From Pampus argenteus (lineage: Eukaryota; Chordata; Actinopteri; Scombriformes; Stromateidae): a stretch of 64,000 nucleotides of DNA. Where the stretch lies: positions 10,667,001 to 10,731,000 of the forward strand of contig CM072877.1 of NCBI GenBank assembly GCA_036937835.1, in the 5' to 3' direction. The notes under the pieces are model-generated. The model saw nothing but the letters and a program-made list of their open reading frames with translations, did not search any database and was not told the DNA's origin. This document shows positions 41,601 through 52,200 of the stretch, in pieces. The position numbers and the translations under genes are program-made. Numbering within the stretch: the stretch's first letter is position 1; every line of letters begins with the position of its first letter.

Positions 41601-44600
41601 GACAATTGTCTCATTCCAGCTTCTTAAATGTGAATATTTTCTGGTTTCTTTAGTCTTCTATGACAGTAAGCTGAATATATTTGGATTTTTTGGAACATAA
41701 CGAATAGGGCTACTACTTGGTCTTTGGGAAACACTGACTGAAATGTTTCAACTAACACCCTTCAGTAGATGATGTGAACATTATGTTGGTTTCTTAATAT
41801 TTAATAGTGTTAGAAGATGTTTAGAGACTTATAAATATTTACGATAAGAAATATTTATAAATAAGAAATATTTTAAAGCCATCCTTCAGAAAAGGACAAA
41901 ATGAAAAGAGTATTTTTAGTTATCATAAAGTCAGAGACCAGCCAGGTGTAGAGGATAGTCATCTCCCTATTTTCTGCAAAGGGATTATTGTCATTTTTAT
42001 TCATTTTAAGTGAGCATTATGAAGGAATGCATTATGATACTGTGCTTAATGTTGTGTGAAATTAGCTTGCATGTGTGTCACAATGTGTGTGTGCGCCTTT
42101 CAGTACTAATGTATGTACACATTCATAACCAGCAGTGCTTAGGTATCTGATGTGAGCCTCTCTGCATGACTGAGCGTGTATATACACAAATGTGTGTGCA
42201 CTGATTAATTTCCCTCCTACCGGATTGAAGAGCTCAGTTGTTAGGCCCAGATAGTTATGTAACGCCAAGAAGGTGACTCTTTGGAGGCGAACCATGATTA
42301 TCTGCAACACACACAATCAAATTCAAACAGTGAGGTAAACAGAGCACATCAAATTATTCATCAGATTGTGGTTACATCCAAATTAGATCAAAATGATGAA
42401 TGTTTTATTTAGTGATGTGTTTCATCACTAAATAAAGGGAAAAAAAATTGTCTCACTGAATCACAAACTCTCTGTATGTATTTACTGCTGACTGTTGCTG
42501 ACAATCTGTTACCTGAATGACGCGCACCAGAGTCTCCGGGTATTTCTTAAACACAGACTCAAAGGCTGATGCAGGTAAACGTAAGATGGTGGAGCGAGTT
42601 GCTGCCCGTGCCAATACAGTCTTATAAGGGGCTGGATAACCCTGGCAAAGGCAAAACATAACAGTCATAAAAAAAAAAATTAAGCAAAGACATAGGGTTC
42701 AGTGACAAAAACCTTATCTCTATGTCTGACTTCAATGGCAGCCACAGTTCTTAGAAATTAGTCAGTTAATGTAAAATACAATCTCAGAAAAAATAATATG
42801 ATATTTTGAGAAGGAACAGAAATTAGAAGTTTTATCTAAATGGATGATCAAAACTGAGTGTGAAAACGTAGAAAATGGAAACAACACAAAATATGGCTCT
42901 GAGCAAAATACATAAATGAATTACTTGCAGGGAAAAAAACATGCAAGGTTGCTGGGGTAATGGATAAACAAATTGAGTTGAAATGAAAGTACAGATAGAA
43001 TGAGTGGAAAGAGATACAGACAGATCAGAGAGCAAAAAAAAGACCGAAGCAGAGATGTCAGTCTGATGTATGGATGAGACGAGAAATTAGGAGCTCACAG
43101 TGATGATGTCCAGAATACTGAGCAGGCTGTGAACGCTGTCTCCTGGGAGCACATCCTTCACCACTGGTTCTGTGCCATCCTAAAAAACAGGGAGACACAA
43201 ATTCATTGAAGAATCTTCATTCAAATTTTACAGTGGAGCAACCCTCACAACAAAGACAATATTTTTATATTAACAATGGATCATATGACGTTGTGTATAA
43301 TATGATAGTTATATGATATGATAGGTCATAAAAGTGCACAAGAACCACTATATGACAAAATCAAATTAATCTGGCCAATTTGGAAGGACAATCTTTGATT
43401 TAGGAACTCAATATATATATATAGATATATACGTTCTCGTGGATGCAGAGTTCAAGTCGTCCATCCTGGACCACGTAGATGCTGTCATCATCATCTCCTG
43501 GCCTGAACAGACCTTCTCCCTCCTGCAGTTCAATAAACACCATGTGGCGACACAGCTCTAGGAACAGGGGCTTCTCAAAGTGACCTAGGACCCTATGACA
43601 AGTTGCAGAACACACACACGCATTATAAAAATAGTAGAGGTTACCTCAGAAAAAGTTCTGTATTTATCTGTCAAACACACACACACACCTGACATTCTTC
43701 AGCATGTAGAGGACCTCTGAGGGTAGATTTGAACTCTGCACATCAAACTCTGTCAGGTCAGCCTCCAGTAGCGAGGGAGGGGGTTCCTTGGGTTGCAGGG
43801 TGGGAGGGTCTTTACGGATCCTCAGGATTCTATTGGGAGGCACAAAAACAAAATATTTTAAATATTTATTAAATCAATTTACTCAACATGATTTGAAGAA
43901 ATTTAAAAATCATTTTTTTAATGAATTAATGGTGCATACTTGCGAGCTATGCTTAGAACTTTGGTTCTTTTGCGTATGCGCTGCGGTTGCTTTGATACTG
44001 AGGAGGAGGTTGGAGGAGGAATCGAGGACAACGTCTGGACCTTAGAAAAACAAAAGCACAGTCAAGATTTTAAATTTGCTGGGTTAAAAAAATGTACTTG
44101 CTGTTGACCTTTTGTGTATTTGACCTAAATAAGCCTACACCTAATTAATAGAGACAGATGTGGTGGGAAAACGAATTTAAAACTTACTTGATTAAATAAA
44201 GATCTGTATTCACCCCTAAGCTCAATGCAGGCAAGTACAATGATAAGTTACTACCAGTTACCAGTGGTATATACTTCATGAAACACGTATCACGTTTTAA
44301 CCTGGCATAAAGCAAACACCCATTCTTGAAGTTTGATTCAGGGAAGAGGATACACATAGTTAACAATGATAATAATAATAAAAAAAATATAGTACTAAGA
44401 TGAATCTGCCAGGCTCTACATGTTTATGCATGAGTATGCGAGTCAGAAAGAGAAATAGAGAAACCTTCCGCATTATTTTCCTCCCATAGAAAAGCACTTT
44501 ATCTCTTTTTCTGAAGCGATACTGAGGTACCCCAGGTTGTTGTTCACCTGGTTAGAGAATCAAAAAAAAAAAAAAATGCCGTTAAATCCATGTTAACACC

Positions 44601-46408
44601 AAATTATACAGCAACTATAGATAAATATACAAAAGGTTGGAAGACTTACGGGAAAGTTTATATCTCCTGTAAAGGAAGAGCACCACAATCCCAATCATTG
44701 AGACAGCGACTGCAGCTCCAATCAGTACGCCCGTGAGCTACAAAACAGACAACAATAAAATCAATAATATGGTCAGATGTAAAGTAATTGCTATGTAGTC
44801 GTCTACAGCATCAGGAATTTGGGGCGCTGGTTTAGTAACGTCAGTCCAAAGATACGACACTCACTAAGCACTTTATTAGGAACACCTGCACAACAGCTCT
44901 GCCATAAATTCTGCTATTATGAGGCTTATACATTTTCAGTTTTTGTTGACATTTTCAGAAAGGTGATAATTCTACTTTATTTGTTAATATTTTGTCCTCC
45001 TGGCAAAATATTAAGAAGACTTTTCAATATAATTGCATTAGACTGCACTGGTGTTCCTAATAAAGGACTTGGTGAGTGTACAAATAAAATCTAAGCAGGT
45101 TTTCGGTTCATAGTTCATACCGGAGAAAAAACAAATTATTTAATTCCTTGACATAATCACAAAAGCAAACAAACATGTAGGGTAGTGCTCTTCTGCGTTG
45201 TTGAGAGCATAAGCTGTCAATGAATTATTACTTCATACCATGGTGGTCTGCATCCTCTCCTCCACAAACTGTTGCACTCGTGCAGCGATCTCATTTTTAC
45301 TGGTTAACAGCTTCTAAAAACATACAAACACAGATCCTATTAATAACAAGTGTATAACTGACAGCTATCGATTGCCAATTAATTAATTAATTAATGAGTC
45401 AGTTATTCCATATGCCTGCTATGCTCGTTATTTATACATTTTAAAAGTAAACGGGGTGCTTACCGTACTGGTCCATTGGCAGAGCTCTCCTTTATTATCC
45501 TCTTCATGGTAGTTTATCCTGTAAGGCAAGAATTGATAAAGGATATGTTAACAGTCAGGTGCCAATATGAACATGGATTGACTGTAATCATTCCTTCTGT
45601 TCATACTGGGATGACATTTTTGAATTTTTTGAAAAAATAAATAAATAATTTTAGCATAAAATCCCCTCTCTGTTTTTCTCTGTTGAGCCTTGGTGGAAGT
45701 ACAATAACAAAAAGATTAACTTTGGCAGAGATATACTTGATTTATCTAATGTGGACAGCTAAAGCTTCATATTTATCTTCTGATAAACTTTTAAAATACA
45801 TTTTTTTCACAGGAGAGGCTCGTGGATTTTGTTCCTCATCACTTACATTGTACGTGCATTATAAATTAATCTTCTAACGGTCAGAATTGACAGGGAAGAA
45901 AAAAAGAAAACAAGAGCTCGACTGTTTTATTATTGTGAAACCGTTGCATGCGTAAAAACTCTACACATGCCACCCAAATATAAGGTCACATTTTACATAG
46001 AACTGCGCAGACAGCAGCGGTTAAAAGTCATGTGAGGAACAGGCAGAAATATTGATGGACAAAGGTTGGTGACAACTATGAAAAGAGGAACATGTAAGTT
46101 AGCCACAACCCGCCAGCTGCCCTCATATCATCATGTTTCGTGTCTTCATTTAACGTTAAATACAACTTCGTCACACAGGACGTCAACAATAATCTAGTAT
46201 AATTAGGCAGTGACTAAGTAAGTGACGATTCATACTCATTTCAAGTGGTTCATTTATTAGCTAGGCAGCTAAACGTTAGCTACAATAACATTAGCTACTA
46301 GATGGCTAATTTAAGATTAGCGATCTTGTCAGTAATTATTAATAACCAAAGTCAACCTCACATCCAAGCATGCATTAAATTCTCCGTGTAGGAAAAGTAC
46401 CTTTCCAT
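27120..46408 (-). CDS. pnpla7: pnpla7: patatin-like phospholipase domain-containing protein 7 (NTE-related lysophospholipase)
   Basis: Thirty-six coding exons with GT-AG borders join in one frame to about 1349 aa, the usual size of PNPLA6/7 proteins. Order of parts: luminal N-terminus, one membrane helix (about residues 50-70), three cNMP-binding-like domains (about 184-300, 470-575, 580-700), a linker (about 700-930) and the patatin domain (about 935-1100) with oxyanion loop GGGGAR (941-946), nucleophile elbow GTSIG (Ser971) and Asp1091 in DGG. The family is ER-anchored and hydrolyses lysophosphatidylcholine to glycerophosphocholine. PNPLA7 rather than PNPLA6 is chosen because nsmf, clic3 and fut7 flank it as on human 9q34.3; the sequence alone would not separate them. 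All catalytic residues are present, so it looks functional. The C-terminal splice is ambiguous. Confidence 0.93.
27572..28096. mobile_element. non-autonomous hAT-type DNA transposon with 8-bp target-site duplication
   Basis: The 8-mer ctagagac occurs at 27564-27571 and again at 28097-28104, exactly flanking a 525-bp segment. The segment starts TAGGGGTTTCA and its other end, read inversely, starts TAGGGCATTCA, so the terminal inverted repeats share TAGGG and TTCA. An 8-bp duplication is characteristic of the hAT superfamily. No transposase frame is present, so it depends on another element. It lies in or next to the last pnpla7 intron and does not touch an exon. Confidence 0.75.
29654..29682. 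repeat. CA microsatellite directly beside a pnpla7 splice acceptor
   Basis: A (ca) run starting 8 bp from the end of exon 29562-29646. Read on the gene strand it is a GT-rich tract immediately before the pyrimidine stretch of the acceptor. Confidence 0.9.
30628..30757. repeat. partial copy of the dispersed AT-rich element in a pnpla7 intron
   Basis: Contains aaactgaatatctttaggtt and the end ataattattagttgca, matching the middle and right end of the copy at 24755-25012. The left end is missing. It lies between exons 30967-31086 and 29562-29646. Confidence 0.5.
35655..35880. repeat. diverged copy of the dispersed AT-rich element in a pnpla7 intron
   Basis: Contains the order cagcttctcaaatgtgagg, actgagca, ttggacattgga and tttttcaccttttgacatt, which follows the interior of the element seen at 41557-41760. 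Ends are too decayed to place. It lies just downstream of exon 35918-36086 on the gene strand. Confidence 0.45.
37384..37412. repeat. ATTC tetranucleotide microsatellite in a pnpla7 intron
   Basis: About seven copies of attc in a row, in the intron between exons 37692-37841 and 36363-36426. Confidence 0.9.
38233..40935 (-). other. pnpla7: pnpla7 exons 15-20: second and third cNMP-binding domains
   Basis: Coding exons: 40780-40935, 40551-40628, 39981-40186, 39750-39881, 39445-39568, 38233-38346. The second fold has VVARQGDQEVSIQFVISG followed by HPGELVGQLAVLTGEP. The third has STFIVLSGRLRSVI, then EYGRGDLIGVVEAL and ATTVHAVRDSELAKLPEG. In studied family members these domains do not clearly bind cAMP or cGMP, so a regulatory role is inferred only. 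Confidence 0.9.
41557..41760. repeat. copy of the dispersed AT-rich element, left end intact, in a pnpla7 intron
   Basis: Starts agagctgcaatgattagttg, the typical left terminus of this family, then runs cagcttcttaaatgtgaata, ctgaatatatttgg and gggaaacactgactg. The right terminus is not recognisable. It sits between exons 42221-42301 and 41399-41528. Confidence 0.6.
42403..42435. repeat. perfect 14-bp inverted repeat (hairpin) in a pnpla7 intron
   Basis: Arms tttatttagtgatg and catcactaaataaa are exact reverse complements separated by five bases (tgttt). It lies in the intron between exons 42513-42641 and 42221-42301. No run of T follows that would suggest a Pol III product. Confidence 0.8.
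44465..46408 (-). other. pnpla7: pnpla7 exons 1-5: start, membrane anchor and RxR linker
   Basis: Coding exons: 46401-46408 (only 8 coding bases, ATGGAAAG), 45464-45518, 45239-45313, 44650-44737, 44465-44547. Exon 4 encodes LTGVLIGAAVAVSMIGIVVL, a clear membrane helix followed by FLYRRYK. Exon 5 encodes YRFRKRDKVLFYGRKIMRK, a strongly conserved block of NTE-type proteins. The start codon is the only ATG that reads into exon 2 in frame; the region upstream carries CCAAT and GC boxes. Confidence 0.9.
44857..45081. mobile_element. short MITE with ~30-bp terminal inverted repeats in a pnpla7 intron
   Basis: The left end acactcactaagcactttat followed by taggaacacc is mirrored at the right end, where ggtgttcctaataaaggact leads into tggtgagtgt; about 27 of 30 bases pair. 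The middle is AT-rich and non-coding. I recognise a very widespread fish MITE with ends of the form CACTCACNNNNCACTTTATT. No target-site duplication could be read with confidence. Confidence 0.75.
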
Positions 46409-48233
46409 GGTTTCTATTGGCCTGCTTCCAGTTGACAACAGACGATGGAGCAAAGTTAGCAGGTAGCTAACAAAGTTTTCTCTGCTTGGACCCGCCCATG
46501 CTGCGACAGCCACCAATAGCGGTTTTGATGTGTGCTGTTGCCTTGGTACCGCTCATAGCAGGCATCCAATCAGCAACGAAACAGACACCAGCCTAGTCTT
46601 CCTGTTTACAAAGAGATCAGTGTTTCTTGTCAACAGCAGCTGCACATAGTCTGTGTATTTTCTCTATACTTTCATGAAGTACTACTGTACTTACTTAGCC
46701 TGAAATTCTGAGATTGTACTTTACTTGAGTATTTCCATTCTGCTACTTTATATACTCCACTACAGACGGAAATATTACACTTCACTTTGTACTCCACTCT
46801 AAATGTATTTTACAGTTTACAGTTATAGTCAATAGTATAATAATAATAATAATAAATAATAATATGATAATGAGAGTAATAATAATGTAGTTGCTATTTT
46901 GAAGATTAAAACTATGAGCATATAAAATATGATGCATTATTGTAAGGTAAAATAAAAAACTACCCAGCAGTATATAAAGTAGTTACATAGACTACATTTA
47001 AATGTTGCTTACATGTTGATAATAATAATCCAATAATATGTTATAATAAAACTGATGGCTATATAGTAAGTACTTTTACTTTTATATACATGTTGCTGTT
47101 AATACTTCTGCACTTTGAGTTAAGTAAAAGTTTGAATGCGTGACTTTTTACATTGTGCTACTGCTACTTTTAATAAAGAATCATAATTGAGTAAAATATT
47201 GTGTAACTGTGTAAAATAAATAAATAAATGACACAAACATATTTTATTAAAATTTATATTTATTATACATAATGCATAAATGCTTCAAATATATATTCTA
47301 GATATACCAAAATTATATGATATACACAATGCTGTTTTTTACAAATAAAATAGCCAACAACAAAAATATACTAAAGTAACATTTTCTACTTACATTTTTC
47401 TTCATTACCCCATCCAAAACCTATGATAATAAGGGGACTGCCATTTTGTTTCACTTCATTATTAATTATTTTATTATTATTATTTTCTTCATTATCAGTA
47501 GTATTGTATAATCTCGTGAATTATTTTCTTTCAATGGGTTAAATAATCTGAGATGTTGGCAGCTCACCAAATATTCATACATTCAGCACTGGAAATGTTT
47601 TCACATTGCCTTTAATATCAACATATTTTTCATTTTCTTCACCTTGTCTTCATTCATTTAAATGACAATTATTATCAAATATAACTTAGTCTAAACTGAG
47701 ATGCACACGATGCTATCAGAACTCAGTGCTTTTATTTACTTTATAAAAAAATCATTAAGAAAAAGAAGGTGTTAACCTTTCTCATCAGGAGTAACAATGT
47801 TATTTGAGCTTTAAATTTAAAATCTACCATAATTAGACACTGTAAAAGCAAAATGTTGCGGTTGTCTTACTCACATGCAGGCACAATGAGAATAAAATAT
47901 TCTGTGGGATTTGCAGTGCTTCCTTACTCTAACTGAAGGGGGGGTCATAACATATCCACATCAGTGAAACCAGAAAGAGTACATACAGTATATACACATT
48001 TTAAGCAACATTTTCAATTTCAATTTCAACCAAATTCATAACAATTATAAGACATTTTGATTTTCAAATTTTCAAAAAAACAAATGACTGAACATGCCAT
48101 TGCAAACACTTTTTGCCACTAAAAATATAAATCATTTACAGTTTTCAGGTATTTCGTTCTCTGCTGTTTTCTTCATACCTCTTTTTTACTGCTCCCCATT
48201 CTCACTTATGCTACTTCATCTCTCCCTCTTCGT
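46409..48233. other. pnpla7 5' region and clic3 3' region
   Basis: Directly upstream of pnpla7 (46430-46560) are a GC-box-like cccgccc near 46492 and an inverted CCAAT near 46513, a likely housekeeping-type promoter reading leftwards. From about 46670 to 47175 lies a copy of a common fish repeat. The clic3 3' UTR must run into the AT-rich stretch left of 48234; candidate minus-strand AATAAA signals include 47243-47248. Confidence 0.5.
46670..47175. repeat. dispersed fish repeat with cttgagtatttccat core, long copy
   Basis: Contains acttgagtatttccattctg, ctccactacagacgg, tttgtactccact, and further right cttctgcactttgagttaag and taaaagtttgaatgc. The same phrases occur at 49736-50000 and, for the far end, at 55808-55850. 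I recognise it as a high-copy teleost repeat but cannot name the family. Confidence 0.6.
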
Positions 48234-50694
48234 CTATTTGTTCAGGTACTTCGCCACAGATTGGTAGGCAATAAGGATCTCTGAGTCATTTGGGCAGGTG
48301 TAACGAAACTCATCTTGTTTGTAGGCATTATTCAGGTAACGTGACAGACCCTTCAGCTCTGCAGGGATGGCAAAGTCACGGTACAGCTTACACACCACCT
48401 GGTGGAAGAGGGGTCAAAAATACATCAGTAGAATTAAGGTAAAATATCAGAAACAAATACCATTGAAAAAAAACTATTTAAATCATTACCATTTACAACT
48501 TCACTACTAAGGGAAAAAAATGAATGCAGAGTGCTGCTTAACTCTGCTCACCTTGACAATATTGAGTTTGGGAAGCAGGTTGCAGTCTGCCAAGGTGAGC
48601 GTGTCACCATCCAGGTAGAGGCGTGACGACTCTGTGATATTTGGGTTCTGGTCCAGCTCATGAGGGAGAGGTGTCTCCAGGAACATGTTCAGCTTCACCA
48701 GAGTTGACAGAAACTTCTTCTCTAGCACTAAAAGACAGTCAGGTATTATAGTAGACTGCTCACAGTCTCCCTCATGTGGCTGTATATAAAACAGGAATTA
48801 CAATAAATTCATTTATTAATGCTTACTGTCATTTAATCCGGGATTGGGATTCTTTATATATGCTGAGAATTTACGGAAGATGTCATCTCCAGCCCCGTTG
48901 GACTCTTTGTATCGACAGCACAATTTTGGATACCTGCCATTGGTAAAAAAAACATGAGTTAGGCAGATATGCTATGAGGCTGACAAATATGTCAATTATG
49001 TATTATGCTTGTGACTTTCCATGTATCTACTCACTGCGGTGGGGCTAACTTCTCCTCCAGGAACTCCTCAATCTTGTTTGTGTCCGTTTTGACCTCATCG
49101 TTGTAGAGGAGGAAGGGAGGCTGAGAACCGGGTGCCAAAGCTTTCAGCACATCAGGCGCCCTGCCACAGAACAGCAGACAACAAGCAAGGTTAGTCAAAT
49201 GATAAAACCATCAGTTTCTTCTCGTTTCCTTCAGATGCATTTCCTGATTTCGGTTGTTTTTTTCGGTAGCTTTCAGGGAAAATTGCTTTGATTATCTTTT
49301 GTAGTATTTTTAGTAATTATTGTTGTGTAGTCTATAAACTCTCCCACCAAGTGCATCATGGGATAGGTCCACTAGCATTGTCAGGTGAGTGTTATGCTTT
49401 ACGTTAAAATGAATAAGAGCAAAATACAATAAAACACAGTGGTCTTGCTATAAATTCAGCCAATTAAACATTTTAAATGTTTGCATTTGTTGAGACTACA
49501 TCATGTGTCGTTGTATTTGATTACATTATGCTGTGAGCTGTGCGTTAATGCGTCTAGCCCCTGTCAGTCTCAGAGACAAGACCAAGTACTTACCTCTTCA
49601 TGTCCACAGTGGTGAGGGTGAAATTGGCCCCTTTCAACCAAAGAATCATGAAGAGTCTCTGACAGAAAGGACAGTTCCCCACACTCTCAGCATCAACACT
49701 GGCCTGATACACAAACAGACATTACTATTACATTAACTGTACTGTATATACGTACTATACTTGAATACAAGTTTGAGGTACATGTACCTTACTTGAGTAT
49801 TTCCATTCAATTCGCAGCTTTATACTTTTTACTTTTTTACCTTTCAGATTCACATTTTACATGCAAAACACGCAATGAGCTCTTAGGACATGATGCATTG
49901 TTACAGTATAAACTACCCACTCTACTCTAGTATATAGAATAGTTGAAATTATCTCCACCTTCACTAACTACAACTGTAGTAATACTACTTACACAATAAT
50001 GCATCAGTGATAATGATGCAAAGGTATATAGGTGTATATATATATATTACACTAAGTTTAAAATGCTGATTCAAAGCAAACAATTCTGGTGAAGAAATAC
50101 TGAATGCATTTATCATGATATAAAAGCAATCAAATCTAAACATGCAGAGTCTTTGAAAAACTGGAATCAGCCTGTAATATAACTCCTCACTGTGGTAGCT
50201 ACAGCCATTTATATTGCACGCATGCAACTAACTAATTTACTAACACAACTAACTAAGCAACTACAAAACAGTTACGCATACACTATGATGGCTGGAAATG
50301 TGCTCTTTTTGCGTTGTTTTTCACTGCTTTATTTTATTATTTTATTATTAATTTATGTTTATTTGTCAGGAACGATGCAAAAACAGGTTACAATAACATT
50401 ACACAGATGTGTTGCAACATATCATCATTACCAGAAGTGCATTAGATAAAATAATTTCACTCCTAATTGGTACTTCAGGTAAGTTAGCAGTTATCTGTGT
50501 TACTAATAGTTGGTATTAAGATTATTGGCAATTATTTCACATAATAATCTTATATAGCTTGTTATCATAGCAAATAGATAACTGGTTTATCTGCAGTTAC
50601 ATCTGTCAAGCTGTCATACTAGTGGGACATTTTTATGAACACATAACACATTACCTACCTTAACAAAGAGTTCAATCTTCGGAGCATCAGCCAT
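48234..50694 (-). CDS. clic3: clic3: chloride intracellular channel protein 3
   Basis: Six coding exons: 50659-50694, 49594-49703, 49035-49160, 48827-48933, 48552-48727, 48234-48398. All phases agree and give 239 aa, close to human CLIC3 (236). CLIC proteins have a glutathione-transferase/glutaredoxin fold; soluble forms act as thiol oxidoreductases and can insert into membranes as anion channels. Visible features are the N-terminal thioredoxin-like part with NCPFCQRLFMILWLKG (CxxC at C23 and C26), the PGSQPPFLLYNDEVKTDTNK block, and the all-helical C-terminus with LDGDTLTLADCNLLPKL. A CxxC as opposed to CxxS fits CLIC3. Its place between pnpla7 and fut7 matches human 9q34.3. The start is the only ATG in frame with exon 2. 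It looks intact. Confidence 0.95.
49736..50000. repeat. second copy of the cttgagtatttccat repeat, inside clic3 intron 1
   Basis: Shares cttgagtatttccattcaat and gatgcattgttacagtataa with the copy at 46670-47175. It ends in an AT-rich tract. It begins about 30 bp from the acceptor of clic3 exon 2 but spares it. Confidence 0.55.
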
Positions 50695-51479
50695 TTTATG
50701 TTGTTTATCTCTCCGCACTGGATCCACAGAACGGTTTGTTTCTGTCACTGTTGCAGAGATAGGCCAGAGTTGGTTTTATTTTTTGTCTCGTTTTTCCAGA
50801 CTGTGTTTGATGAAATTGGAAGTAAGAGGCATTATTGAAGGCTATACTCACCCTTAATTCGCACTGAATGCTTTATTTTCGCTCCGCCTGTATTTTCCAG
50901 TGTTTCACCTCTCCCTCTCTTCTCTTCTCTCTGCGTCTGTTTCTGTTTCTGGTTTTTTTTTTTTCTTTTTTTTTTTTGTTCATTTCTTGCCACACCTGTC
51001 AAGCTCCTAGAGACAGCCAACACACCCTCTGGCATTACCAGTTTGACCAGCAAATCTGGATCTTTCCTTTTAGCCTCAAAACCGCTCTGCCTTTCAGCAT
51101 ATTCTCTGATAGAAATCTGTCACTGTATATCTGTAACTGTCTCAGTCTGTTTACTTTGGGCTATATATCTGTCTCTGTCTGACCCCATTTGACCTCTATT
51201 TCTTTCCCTCTCACAAAATAAGAAGCAATATGCAGATAGCTTTACGGGCTGACATACGTAAATAAAACCATAGCATATCCTCAGCACAATTAATTTTCAT
51301 TAACAGGTTATATGTATGCTGCACCTAGAATAATGTACGATTAAAATGGTAATTTACAGTTAAACTAAGTGTATTCGCTTCTGGGACTAAATCAAACCAC
51401 TTTGTGTAGTATATAAACAAAGTCTGTGTATACCCAAATACTACGCTGCACTGCACTGTGATTGTCAACCATCCAATTC

Positions 51480-51511
51480 ATACAACACAACACAACACAA
51501 CACAACACAAC
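51480..51511. repeat. ACAAC-type pentanucleotide microsatellite
   Basis: About six copies of acaac/caaca in a row. It is probably polymorphic. Confidence 0.85.
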
Positions 51512-51639
51512 AGGACATTAATATGCTGCCATAAAAGCCCCCAGTCTCTTCTAAGGCTCCACAAAAATTTGTAATCTAGCTGCAAAGAATTGCTCTGATT
51601 CAGCTGCAAGAGTGAACTCTTGACCCTGATAGTGGGCAA

Positions 51640-51813
51640 TATCTCTCTCCTCTCTGTCTGTCTCTCTTCTCTGTCTCTCTTCTCTGTCTCTTTCGCTCTG
51701 TCCCTCTCCATCTCTCTCTCCCAGTCTCTCTCTGTCTCTCTTTCTTTCTCTCTCTTTCTCTCTTTCGTTCTCTCTCTCTCCAACTCTCTCTCTGTGTGTC
51801 TCTCTCTCCCCCT

Positions 51814-51858
<45 letters not shown>

Positions 51859-52133
51859 CTCTCTCTCTCTCTCTGTGTGTCTCTCTCTCCCCCTTCTCTC
51901 TCTTTCTCTCTCTCTCTCTCTCTGTCTCTCACTCTCTCTCTCTCTGTGCCCCCCCCCCCTCTCTCTCTCCCCCTTCTCTCTCTCTCTCTCTCTCTGTCTC
52001 TCACTCTCTGTCTCTCTCTGTCTCTCTTTCTTTCTCTCTCTCTCTCCATCTCTCTCTGTCTCTGTCTCACTCTCTCTCTGTCTCTTTCTTTGTCTCTCTC
52101 TGTCTCTCTTTCTGTCACTCTCTCTCTGTCAAT
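51640..52133. repeat. long imperfect CT(CTGT) satellite-like tract
   Basis: About 490 bp almost purely of C and T on this strand, built from ctctct with interspersed tgtctctc units and two near-identical segments (around 51795-51860 and 51877-51945) that show local duplication. A run of nine to ten C occurs near 51950. It is a candidate triplex/H-DNA tract. Long open frames across it are artefacts of its composition. Confidence 0.9.
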
Positions 52134-52200
52134 TTCAAATTCAAATTTGCTTTGTTGACACGAATGTCATAGCACCAATATTGCCAAAGCATCAAGAATA
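52134..52200. repeat. dispersed fish repeat tail attached to the CT tract
   Basis: The sequence caaatttgctttgttgacac followed by attgccaaagca is a recognisable fish repeat phrase (normally ...tttgctttattggcatgac...attgccaaagca) that is typically found next to CT arrays, as here. Confidence 0.55.

Larger units (their letters stand above)
41046..44040 (-). other. pnpla7: pnpla7 exons 6-14: first cNMP-binding domain and following linker
   Basis: Coding exons: 43940-44040, 43689-43829, 43433-43592, 43099-43179, 42513-42641, 42221-42301, 41399-41528, 41238-41309, 41046-41116. Exons 7-10 encode the first cyclic-nucleotide-binding fold, including GEGLFRPGDDDDSIYVVQDG and LPGDSVHSLLSILDI. Exons 11-14 encode a Ser/Thr-rich linker (for example LRSISMPTD), a likely phosphorylation-prone region. 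All exon phases agree across the nine junctions. Confidence 0.9.
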
